Part shown: positions 1 through 6,540 of the stretch, one piece after another
How positions within the stretch are numbered: the stretch's first letter is position 1
Layout: the number at the start of each line of letters is the position of its first letter
NCBI GenBank assembly: GCA_048527645.1
Contig: DBGFNI010000058.1
Coordinates: 1-8,525 of the forward strand
Direction: 5' to 3'
Length of the DNA stretch: 8,525 nucleotides
Origin: HGM12669 sp048527645
GTDB taxonomy: Bacteria; Bacillota; Clostridia; Oscillospirales; CAG-272
Translations under genes and position numbers: made by a program
The notes under the pieces: generated by a model
Seen by the model: the letters and a program-made list of their open reading frames with translations, nothing else
The model's database searches: none
Told to the model about the DNA's origin: nothing

Positions 1-44
1 CTGCCAAAGGCCGCAGATGCTGTTTTCACACGGCAGTTGCAAAG

Positions 45-73
45 ATTATAGCATACAAATATGAACAATTCAA
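45..73 (-). promoter_or_regulatory. Strong sigma-A type promoter firing out of the left edge
   Basis: On the minus strand, TTGAAT (68-73) is followed by a 17-base spacer and a perfect TATAAT (45-50). The -10 box is preceded by TGC, which makes an extended -10. The -35 box overlaps the stop codon (70-72) of the second ABC transporter gene, so a new transcript should start around position 37-39, right after the efflux operon. No terminator hairpin separates the operon from it. What it drives lies outside the window. The predicted RNA would open with CTGCC (32-36), which can pair with GGCAG (1-5). The match to consensus is directly visible; use in the cell is inferred. Confidence 0.6.
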
Positions 74-1848
74 AAATTCGCCGTGTGCGCAAACTGGCTC
101 TGATATAGCTGCTCATAAAAGCCGTGCGCTTCAAGCAGCTGTGCGTGTGTGCCCACTTCCACGATGTGCCCGTCGCGCATCACGATAATCTGATCCGCGT
201 TGCGCACCGTGGCAAGCCGGTGTGCGACAACGAAGCTTGTCTTTCCGGCGCAGAGCCGGTCAAACGCCTGCTGGATATACTGCTCTGTGCGCGTGTCGAT
301 CGAAGAGGTTGCCTCGTCTAAAATCAGCACCGTCGGATCACGCAGCATCACGCGCGCGATGCAGATCAGCTGCTTTTGTCCCTCCGACAGGGCGATTCCG
401 CCGTCGCCGATCTGCGTCTGATACCCCTCCGGCAAACGCATGATAAAACCGTGTGCCCGCGCCGCCTGCGCCGCGGCAATCACCTGTTCATTTGTTGCAT
501 GCGGAGAACCGAAACGGATGTTGTCAAGCACGGTACCGCCCATCAGCCACGTCTCCTGCAAAACCATCCCGAACTGCGCATGCAGCGCCTCACGGGTCAT
601 CGTGCTGATATCTGTCCCGTCCAGCGTGATTCTGCCGCTGTCTACATCATAAAAACGCATCAAAAGATTGATCATCGTGGTTTTGCCGCAGCCGGTCGGA
701 CCCACAATCGCGATTTTTTCTCCGGCATTCGCGCAAAAGTTGAAATGCTCAATCAAGGGCTTTTCCTTTGTATAGGAAAACGATACATCCTCAAATGCAA
801 TGTTACCGGCGCATACCCGGGCGGGTACAGTCGGACAGCCCGGCTCATGCTCTTCCGGCAATGACAGCAGCTCAAAAATCCGCGCGGCACACGCCAGTGC
901 GTTCTGCATCTCGGCGATCACGCCGGAAATTTCATTAAACGGCTTGGTATACTGATTGGCGTAGCTTAAAAAGCTGACCAGCTGCCCCACCGTGATCATG
1001 TCCCCGATCACGCAGAAGGCGCCGCTGATGCCCACGGCGGCATAGACCAACGCATTGATAAACCGCGTGGAGGGATTGGTCAGAGAGGAATAAAACGTCG
1101 CCTGAAGTGAACAGCGCGCCAACGCCTCATTGCCGGTATCGAAGCGCGCACAGGCACGCTGCTCATAGTCGTTTGCAGATACCTCCTTGCGGTTGGTCAG
1201 CATTTCATTGCACAGCGCGGTCTGCTCCGCCTGCAGCTGTGACTGCCCCAAAAAGAGATGATAGGTTTTTGAAGCGATAAACCAGGCAACCAAAAGAGAC
1301 AGCGGCGTCAGCACGATCACGGCCAGCGCCATCGCCGCGTTCATATACAGCATCAGAGCGATGGTGCCCAGAATGGTAACGATGCCGGAAAAGAGCTGTG
1401 TCAGACCCATCAAAAGACCGTTCGCAGTCTGTTCAGCGTCACTGATGACACGGTTGAGAATCTCACCCGGTTGTCTGCCGTCGAGATAAGACAGCGGCAG
1501 ACGCTGCACCTTTTCCTGACAGTCCCGCCGCAGATCGCGCACCACACAGTATGCCAGGCGGTTGTTCACCAGATTCATCAGCAGCTGGAACAGCGCGCCC
1601 GCACCAAGCGTGAGCGCCATTTGAAGCAGCACGGCAGACAGCGCCGTGAAATCAACGCGTCCCGCACCCGCGACACAGTCTACGGCGCGGCCGGTTAAAA
1701 TCGGCAGATACAGGCTGCTCAGCGCACTGATAAGCGCGCACAAAAGCGAGAGCAGAAGCAAAATCTTCTGCTTGCCCAGATAGCGGAGCAAACGCCGGAG
1801 CGTTGACCCCTGTGAAAAATCGAATTTCCGTTTTTTCAGAGCTTTCAA
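70..1848 (-). CDS. ABC exporter half-transporter, catalytically canonical subunit of a heterodimer
   Basis: This 592-residue protein is a fused membrane/ATPase half-transporter of the multidrug or lipid exporter type (family of BmrC/BmrD, YheI/YheH, TM287/TM288). The N-terminal half, about residues 25-320, has the usual hydrophobic six-helix transmembrane domain. The ATPase half has an A-loop Tyr at 359, Walker A GPTGCGKTT at 383-391, Q-loop Gln 431, signature LSEGQ at 487-491, Walker B VLILDE ending in catalytic Glu 512, and switch His 543. The Walker motifs and His are intact, but the second signature position is Glu instead of Gly (LSGGQ in the family), the change expected of the partner that completes a degenerate ATP site. 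I chose the TTG at 1848 because it overlaps the upstream TGA stop (TTGA) and has AAGGAGGG nine bases before it. Longer forms would only read through the upstream gene's tail. The substrate cannot be told from sequence; a drug, peptide or lipid is possible. Confidence 0.93.
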   Translation of the reverse strand: MKALKKRKFDFSQGSTLRRLLRYLGKQKILLLLSLLCALISALSSLYLPILTGRAVDCVAGAGRVDFTALSAVLLQMALTLGAGALFQLLMNLVNNRLAYCVVRDLRRDCQEKVQRLPLSYLDGRQPGEILNRVISDAEQTANGLLMGLTQLFSGIVTILGTIALMLYMNAAMALAVIVLTPLSLLVAWFIASKTYHLFLGQSQLQAEQTALCNEMLTNRKEVSANDYEQRACARFDTGNEALARCSLQATFYSSLTNPSTRFINALVYAAVGISGAFCVIGDMITVGQLVSFLSYANQYTKPFNEISGVIAEMQNALACAARIFELLSLPEEHEPGCPTVPARVCAGNIAFEDVSFSYTKEKPLIEHFNFCANAGEKIAIVGPTGCGKTTMINLLMRFYDVDSGRITLDGTDISTMTREALHAQFGMVLQETWLMGGTVLDNIRFGSPHATNEQVIAAAQAARAHGFIMRLPEGYQTQIGDGGIALSEGQKQLICIARVMLRDPTVLILDEATSSIDTRTEQYIQQAFDRLCAGKTSFVVAHRLATVRNADQIIVMRDGHIVEVGTHAQLLEAHGFYEQLYQSQFAHTANF

Positions 1849-3599
1849 AGCGGCGCACCCTCCTTTTTGTTTCCGGGCAAATCCGGCAATTCTTCCGAAA
1901 ACTGAGAGGCGTATATCTCGCGGTATTCTTCGCAGCTTGCAAGCAGCTGCGCGTGCGTGCCCTTTCCGCACAGTCTGCCCTCGTCCAGAACAAGAATCTG
2001 ATCGGCATGCATCACAGAGCTGATCCGTTGCGAAACGATAAAGACCGTGGGATGATACGGCAGCGCCGCAACGGCACTGCGCATCTTTGCGTCGGTTGCA
2101 TAATCCAGTGCAGAACCGCTGTCATCCAAAATCAGGATGTCCGCTCGCTTTGCCAGTGCGCGCGCAACAGAAAGACGCTGGCGCTGCCCGCCGGAAAAAT
2201 TCCGCCCTTGCGCCTCCACGCCCGTTTCCAAACCGTTTTTGCTCATCACAAAATCATACGCCTGCGCGTCTGCAAGCGCCGACTCCATCCCGTCGGCATC
2301 GCAATCCGGCGCACCCATCTGCAAATTGTCCCGCACCGTTCCGGCAAACAACACAGCACGCTGCATCACAATTGCAATCCGGCGGCGCAGCTCAGACTTG
2401 GGATAGTCACGGATATCAACACCGTCCAGGGTGATTGTTCCGGAAGTCACGTCATAAAACCGGCACAGCGCGTGTACCAGCGTCGATTTTCCGCTGCCGG
2501 TACCGCCCAGGATGCCGACGGTCGAGCCGCGCGGCGCGCAAAAAGAAATCCCGGAAATAGCCGGCTCCGCTTTTTCATAATAAGAGAGCGTCACATCCTT
2601 AAAGCACACATCCCCGCTGCCGTCTCCCTGCGGAGCATCCGACGGATAGTTCATGTCGGGCTGCAATTGTAAAATCTCGCCCAGACGGCGTGCGGAGGCA
2701 TACGCCTTGTTCAGCATGACAATCAGATTGGTCAGTTTCAGCAGTTCCACCAGAATCTGCGACATATAATTGATCAGCGCCACCAGCTCACCCTGCGTCA
2801 GCCTGCCGATGTCCGTCCTGATCGCACCGACTTTAATCAAAACAATCAGGGAGACATTCACAATTACAAAGGTAAGCGGTCCAAGGGCAGAAGAAAGTGA
2901 TGCCGCGTTAAGCTGCAACCGGGTCAAATCCTGATTTTGCTTTGCAAAGCGCGCGACCTCTTCTTTCTGCCGGTTGAAAGCGCGAATGACCCGCGTGCCG
3001 GTGAGATTTTCTTTCACCAAACGGGTCAGATGATCCAGCGCCTGCTGGACTTTGGTCTGCCGCGGAATGGCCCACAGCGTGATGCCGATCACCACCGCAA
3101 ACAAAACAGCGACCATCACGGTAAAAACCAATGCGCTTCGGGCGTCAATCGTGAACGCCATGATCACCGCGCCGAACACAATGAAAGGAGAACGCAAAAA
3201 GAGGCGCAGCAGCATATTGACGCCGTTCTGCACCTGCGTGACATCGGCGGTGATACGCGTCAACAGGGTGTCGCTGCCGATCTGATCCAACTGACGGAAA
3301 GACAGCTCCTGTATCCGCCGAAAAAGCGCGCTGCGCGCGTGCTTGCCAAAGCCGACCGCGGCGCGTGCGGAAAGATACTGCGCGCTGACCGCACTGATCA
3401 GCCCGACCGCCGCGAGCAGCACCAACAGAAGGCACATTTTCCAGATGTATGCGCGGTCAGCATGTTCGATGCCGCGGTCAACAAGCGACGCGATCACCAG
3501 CGGCACAATGAGTTCAAACGATGCTTCGAGTAGTTTGAGCATCGGCGCGAAAACGCATTCCTTCCAATACGCACGCAGATAGGCAAATAATTGTTTCAC
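1845..3599 (-). CDS. ABC exporter half-transporter, degenerate-site subunit of a heterodimer
   Basis: This 584-residue half-transporter has an N-terminal membrane domain (about residues 1-305, several hydrophobic helices) and a C-terminal ATPase domain. Visible motifs are the A-loop region (Tyr 340/341), Walker A GGTGSGKST at 365-373, signature FSGGQ at 468-472, and Walker B ILILDD, where Asp 493 replaces the catalytic Glu. Gln 524 (VSQR) replaces the switch His. In known heterodimeric exporters such as TM287/TM288 this Asp plus Gln pair marks the subunit whose Walker side forms the non-hydrolytic site, while its intact signature motif serves the partner's active site. The start is GTG at 3599, with AAGAGGTG seven bases upstream; an upstream TTG (3692) would run into the MATE gene. 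It sits 49 bases after the MATE stop and overlaps the next gene's start, so it is surely co-expressed with its partner. Substrate is unknown; membrane location is clear. Confidence 0.93.
   Translation of the reverse strand: MKQLFAYLRAYWKECVFAPMLKLLEASFELIVPLVIASLVDRGIEHADRAYIWKMCLLLVLLAAVGLISAVSAQYLSARAAVGFGKHARSALFRRIQELSFRQLDQIGSDTLLTRITADVTQVQNGVNMLLRLFLRSPFIVFGAVIMAFTIDARSALVFTVMVAVLFAVVIGITLWAIPRQTKVQQALDHLTRLVKENLTGTRVIRAFNRQKEEVARFAKQNQDLTRLQLNAASLSSALGPLTFVIVNVSLIVLIKVGAIRTDIGRLTQGELVALINYMSQILVELLKLTNLIVMLNKAYASARRLGEILQLQPDMNYPSDAPQGDGSGDVCFKDVTLSYYEKAEPAISGISFCAPRGSTVGILGGTGSGKSTLVHALCRFYDVTSGTITLDGVDIRDYPKSELRRRIAIVMQRAVLFAGTVRDNLQMGAPDCDADGMESALADAQAYDFVMSKNGLETGVEAQGRNFSGGQRQRLSVARALAKRADILILDDSGSALDYATDAKMRSAVAALPYHPTVFIVSQRISSVMHADQILVLDEGRLCGKGTHAQLLASCEEYREIYASQFSEELPDLPGNKKEGAPL
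1858..1865 (-). promoter_or_regulatory. Ribosome binding site that fixes the TTG start of the second ABC gene
   Basis: On the minus strand AAGGAGGG lies inside the last codons of the upstream ABC gene, nine bases before TTG (1846-1848). That TTG shares two bases with the upstream TGA stop (1845-1847). No in-frame ATG exists nearby, so this site decides the start and implies translational coupling of the two subunits. Confidence 0.8.
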
Positions 3600-3606
3600 T
3601 CCGACA

Positions 3607-3614
3607 CACCTCTT
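3607..3614 (-). promoter_or_regulatory. Ribosome binding site for the GTG start of the first ABC gene
   Basis: Minus-strand AAGAGGTG is followed by seven bases and then GTG (3597-3599). This selects the 584-residue form over the longer open frame, whose extra 31 residues would overlap the MATE gene and show no conserved character. Confidence 0.7.
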
Positions 3615-3635
3615 TTTGAATAAACGAAAACGCCC

Positions 3636-3660
3636 GAACAGACCGTGTTCAGCAGTCTGT
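3636..3660 (-). other. Two overlapping small inverted repeats at the end of the MATE gene
   Basis: On the minus strand the last codons and stop of the MATE gene read into ACAGAC (3655-3660) pairing with GTCTGT (3638-3643), and into GAACA (3646-3650) pairing with TGTTC (3636-3640). The two hairpins share bases, so only one can form at a time. A moderately T-rich stretch follows, but there is no clean U-tract. It could be a weak attenuator that lowers ABC expression relative to MATE, or chance. The pairing is seen; the role is speculation. Confidence 0.25.
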
Positions 3661-5124
3661 ATGCTCGGAAAGAACAGAACGGAACACCGCAACGGTAAAC
3701 ACCGCCGTCGCAGTCAAAGACATGATCTCCGCGATGGGAAACGCCCACCAGACGTAATTCACATAGTTCGAAAAGCGCACGCTCCCGCCTGCTGCCAGAT
3801 CCGCCTCATAGGCGCGTTTGGCAACCGCCTTGAGCACATACGCAACAGGAACCAGCACAACCAGCTGTCTGGCGACGGAAACCCAGAAAGAATAAATGCT
3901 TCTGCCCACAGCCTGAAACAGGGATCCCAGCGGAATACAGATGCCGGCAAAGACAAAGCTCAACGAAATCGTCCGCAGTGCCGAAACGCCGATATGCAGC
4001 ATTTCCCCGTCCGCGTCAAACAAAGCAAGCAGCTGCTCGGGAAAGAGCATCATTACTAGCATTCCGCACAGCATAAAGGACACCGCATATGTTATGCCCA
4101 ATTTCAACGTCTGTAATAAGCGTTTTCGCTTTTGCGCGCCGAAATTGTAACTCAAAATCGGCAGCATCCCGTTATTCAGCCCGAATACAGGCATGAAAAT
4201 AAAGCTTTGCAGCTTGAAATACACGCCGAAAACCGCAGCCGCCGTCGTGGAAAACGCAATCAGCACTTTGTTCAAAAAGAAGTTCATCACCGAGCCCACC
4301 GACGCCATGGCAATCGAGGGCACCGCCACATCGTAAATCTCCCGAACCGCATCCCTTTTCAAACGCAGGGTCGGCAGTGAAATCCGCACCTCGTGGTTAA
4401 AGCATTGATTGAAAAACAGCGCGAGTGCAAACGCGACACACTGCCCGATCACCGTCGCAACGGCGGCACCCGCAGACTCCATTCCCAGTCCGCGCAGAGA
4501 AAGCCCGAAGAGATGAAAATCATCAAAGATGAAAAAGGGATCCAATATGATATTGATCAGCGCCCCCAGCCCCTGCGTAAACATGGAAAATAGGGTTTTC
4601 CCCGTCGCCTGCATCAATCGTTCAAAGAGAATCTGACCGAACAAACCAAAGGACGCCACCGTAACAATCCGGATATATTCGCTGCCCTGCCGGACGATTT
4701 CCGCACTGTCTGTCATAAAACGGAAATACGGTAGCGGCAGAAAAGCGCCGATTAAAACAAACGCAAGGAAGCTGATAAAAAACAGCGTCACACCGTTTCC
4801 GGCGATCAGGTTGACCCGGTCAAAGCGCTTCGCGCCGAGGTTTTTCGCAAGCACCGCATTCACGCCTACGCCTGTTCCGACCGCGACGGCTATCATCACG
4901 TTCTGAATCGGAAAAGCGAGACTGACGGCAGTCAGCGCATCCTCGCTGATGCGAGAGACATAAACGCTGTCCACTACATTGTAAAGCGCCTGTACCAGCA
5001 TGGATACAATGATCGGCAGAGACATGGATAACAGCAGACGGTTGACGGGCATGGTGCCCATTTTGTTTTCTTTTTCGTTTGCGGTACGCACAGTACCGTT
5101 TGGCTTTTGCGTGGGATGTTTCAT
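3649..5124 (-). CDS. MATE-family multidrug/sodium(proton) antiporter, MepA-like
   Basis: This 491-residue integral membrane protein has about twelve hydrophobic segments arranged as two similar halves, as in the MATE family (usual length 440-490). Recognisable family stretches include LPIIVSMLVQALYNVVDSVYV near residue 35, ERLMQATGKT in the first half, and NIILDPFFIF after it. These are typical of the MepA-like branch, which exports cationic drugs and dyes using a sodium or proton gradient. The N-terminus before the first helix is about 27 residues, polar and Lys/Asn rich. The start is the ATG at 5124, with GAAAGG six bases upstream; a longer TTG-started frame would extend back past the promoter and into the ychF leader. 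It is the first gene of the apparent operon with the ABC pair and has its own promoter. Family assignment is confident; substrate and coupling ion are not readable. Confidence 0.93.
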   Translation of the reverse strand: MKHPTQKPNGTVRTANEKENKMGTMPVNRLLLSMSLPIIVSMLVQALYNVVDSVYVSRISEDALTAVSLAFPIQNVMIAVAVGTGVGVNAVLAKNLGAKRFDRVNLIAGNGVTLFFISFLAFVLIGAFLPLPYFRFMTDSAEIVRQGSEYIRIVTVASFGLFGQILFERLMQATGKTLFSMFTQGLGALINIILDPFFIFDDFHLFGLSLRGLGMESAGAAVATVIGQCVAFALALFFNQCFNHEVRISLPTLRLKRDAVREIYDVAVPSIAMASVGSVMNFFLNKVLIAFSTTAAAVFGVYFKLQSFIFMPVFGLNNGMLPILSYNFGAQKRKRLLQTLKLGITYAVSFMLCGMLVMMLFPEQLLALFDADGEMLHIGVSALRTISLSFVFAGICIPLGSLFQAVGRSIYSFWVSVARQLVVLVPVAYVLKAVAKRAYEADLAAGGSVRFSNYVNYVWWAFPIAEIMSLTATAVFTVAVFRSVLSEHTDC

Positions 5125-5158
5125 ATTCTGCCTTTCATTTCCTTTTTTGACAGATTTT

Positions 5159-5187
5159 ATCATAGCACAAACCGATACAATAGTCAA
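5159..5187 (-). promoter_or_regulatory. Promoter of the MATE-ABC efflux operon
   Basis: Minus-strand TTGACT (5182-5187), a 17-base spacer, and TATGAT (5159-5164) give a near-consensus vegetative promoter. Transcription should begin near 5151-5153, leaving a short leader of about 27 bases before the ATG at 5124. No obvious repressor palindrome overlaps the core. The boxes are seen directly; activity is inferred. Confidence 0.75.
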
Positions 5188-5198
5188 GGAGGAGATTG

Positions 5199-5215
5199 CC
5201 TGCGCAAAAGCGCGG
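5199..5215. repeat. Short inverted repeat between the divergent promoters
   Basis: GCGC (5202-5205) and GCGC (5210-5213) flank an AAAA loop, and the flanking CC/GG extend the pairing past one bulged T. It sits upstream of both -35 boxes, in the 203-base divergent region (5125-5327) between the MATE gene and ychF. It is not followed by a T-run on either strand, so it is not a terminator. It could be an operator or simply chance; no known protein site is recognised. Confidence 0.25.
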
Positions 5216-5233
5216 AAAAAAGGCAGAAAGTAA

Positions 5234-5262
5234 TTGCTTTTTCGGAAAAACTGTGCTATAAT
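5234..5262 (+). promoter_or_regulatory. Promoter of ychF
   Basis: TTGCTT (5234-5239), a 17-base spacer, and a perfect TATAAT (5257-5262) form a good vegetative promoter. The start point should lie near 5269, giving a purine-rich leader of about 60 bases. In that leader CAATTA (5293-5298) can pair with TAATTG (5307-5312), just ahead of the AGGT ribosome binding site (5315-5318). The hairpin is AT-rich and weak. Confidence 0.75.
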
Positions 5263-5327
5263 ACGGAGAGAAAACGAGAAAAAAGAAAAGGACAATTAGC
5301 AAAGATTAATTGACAGGTCACTGATTT

Positions 5328-6422
5328 ATGAAGCTTGGAATCGTAGGACTGCCGAATGTCGGCAAATCCACATTGTTTAACGCAATCACAAAGGCCGGCG
5401 CAGAATCGGCCAACTATCCGTTTTGCACCATTGAGCCAAACGTCGGCGTGGTTGCCGTTCCCGACGCGCGTCTGGACCGTCTGGCACAAATGTATCATCC
5501 GAAGAAAAAAACACCGGCAACCATTGAATTTGTCGACATTGCCGGTCTGGTAAAGGGCGCTTCGGAGGGAGAAGGACTGGGAAACAAATTTCTCTCGCAC
5601 ATCCGTGAAGTGGACGCGATTGTCCACGTGGTGCGATGCTTTGAGGACAGTGAAATCATTCACGTCGAGGGACGCATCGACCCGACGGACGACGCCGACA
5701 TCATCAACTTGGAGCTGATCCGCTCTGATTTGGAAATTCTTGACCGAAAAATCGACCGCACCGCCAAAGCCATGAAGGGCGACAAAACCCTTGCATCCGT
5801 GATGGAGCTGCTGCAGCGCATCCGCGCCACGCTCAACGACATGCGCTCCGCGCGCTCCATGGGACTGACGCAGGAGGAAAGAGAGCTGCTCGGCGACACG
5901 CAGCTGATCACCCTCAAACCCGTTATTTATGTTGCGAACATTTCGGAAAACGACGTCGGAAAGCCGCTTGAGAACAATCCCTATTACACTGCCCTCAAGG
6001 CGTATGCGGAAAACGAGCATGCCTCGATCATCCCGATCAGCGCACAGATTGAAAGTGAGCTGGTAATGATGGAGGATGACGAAAAAGAGATGTTTATGCA
6101 GGAACTCGGCATTGCGCAAAGCGGGTTGGATCAGCTGATCGGCGCAAGCTACTCCCTGCTCGGGCTGATCAGCTTTTTGACCGCGGGCGAGGACGAATGC
6201 CGCGCATGGACCATCACGGCCGGGACAAAAGCACCGCGTGCAGCCGGAAAAATTCATTCTGACATCGAGCGCGGCTTTATCCGCGCAGAAACCATCTCCT
6301 TTGACGATCTGATGACCTACGGCAGTATGGCGGCGGCGCGCGAAAAAGGCGCGGTGCGCCAGGAGGGGAAAGACTATGTCATGCAGGACGGTGACATTGT
6401 GCTCTTCCGCTTCAATGTGTAA
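5328..6422 (+). CDS. ychF: Redox-regulated ribosome-associated ATPase YchF (OLA1 family)
   Basis: This 364-residue protein matches the standard YchF length and architecture. The Obg-like P-loop domain carries GLPNVGKST at residues 7-15 and the DIAGLVKGASEGEGLGNKFL switch region from about residue 70. The fourth motif is NISE at 194-197 instead of the GTPase NKxD, the change that gives this family ATP over GTP preference. A helical insert covers about 120-170. The C-terminal TGS domain, from about 280, ends in DYVMQDGDIVLFRFNV, the family's hallmark tail. YchF binds ribosomes and affects translation and oxidative stress responses; it is nearly universal in bacteria. The ATG at 5328 starts exactly at the conserved MKLGIVGLPN and has AGGT nine bases upstream. 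It is monocistronic, divergent from the efflux operon, and ends at a strong terminator. Nothing is unusual about it. Confidence 0.98.
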   Translation: MKLGIVGLPNVGKSTLFNAITKAGAESANYPFCTIEPNVGVVAVPDARLDRLAQMYHPKKKTPATIEFVDIAGLVKGASEGEGLGNKFLSHIREVDAIVHVVRCFEDSEIIHVEGRIDPTDDADIINLELIRSDLEILDRKIDRTAKAMKGDKTLASVMELLQRIRATLNDMRSARSMGLTQEERELLGDTQLITLKPVIYVANISENDVGKPLENNPYYTALKAYAENEHASIIPISAQIESELVMMEDDEKEMFMQELGIAQSGLDQLIGASYSLLGLISFLTAGEDECRAWTITAGTKAPRAAGKIHSDIERGFIRAETISFDDLMTYGSMAAAREKGAVRQEGKDYVMQDGDIVLFRFNV

Positions 6423-6487
6423 ACAAACGCACTTTTTCTAAACAAAATATAAGATTGCAGCACAAAACAGACTTGATCCATCAACGA

Positions 6488-6529
6488 AAAAGCCGGATTT
6501 CCAGCATAAGCATTGGAAATCCGGCTTTT
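6488..6529. terminator. Bidirectional rho-independent terminator between ychF and the NYN gene
   Basis: A perfect 16-bp stem (6488-6503 with 6514-6529) closes a 10-base loop. Each arm ends in an A or T run, so transcripts from either strand end in GCCGGCTTTT-like form: plus-strand RNA ends CCGGCTTTT at 6521-6529, and minus-strand RNA ends in CGGCTTTTT reaching 6487. It lies 65 bases after the ychF stop and 11 bases after the NYN gene stop, and so serves both convergent genes. Confidence 0.92.
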
Positions 6530-6540
6530 CTAAACCCTAT

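Noticed and set aside
1849..1971. Extra 41 residues at the N-terminus of the second ABC protein
   Set aside because: This stretch is the C-terminal coding region of the upstream ABC gene in another frame. The AAGGAGGG and TTGA overlap point to the TTG at 1848.
1803..2672. A 289-codon plus-strand open frame across the ABC genes
   Set aside because: It lies antisense to clear ABC ATPase motifs, and its product is Arg/His-rich with no domain, typical of a mirror frame in GC-biased coding DNA.
2937..3533. A 198-codon plus-strand open frame opposite the ABC membrane domain
   Set aside because: It is antisense to a clear transmembrane domain. The product is a very polar Gln/Arg/His-rich string with no family resemblance.
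5186..5262. Possible short leader peptide on the plus strand after AAGGAGGAG (TTG at 5196)
   Set aside because: The region lies upstream of the ychF promoter and within the efflux promoter, so no plus-strand transcript is expected there. The product would be an unremarkable 22 residues.
5256..6257. A 333-codon open frame on the minus strand, opposite ychF
   Set aside because: ychF on the plus strand is an unmistakable conserved gene covering nearly all of it. The antisense product has no recognisable domain, and a codon-bias shadow explains its length.
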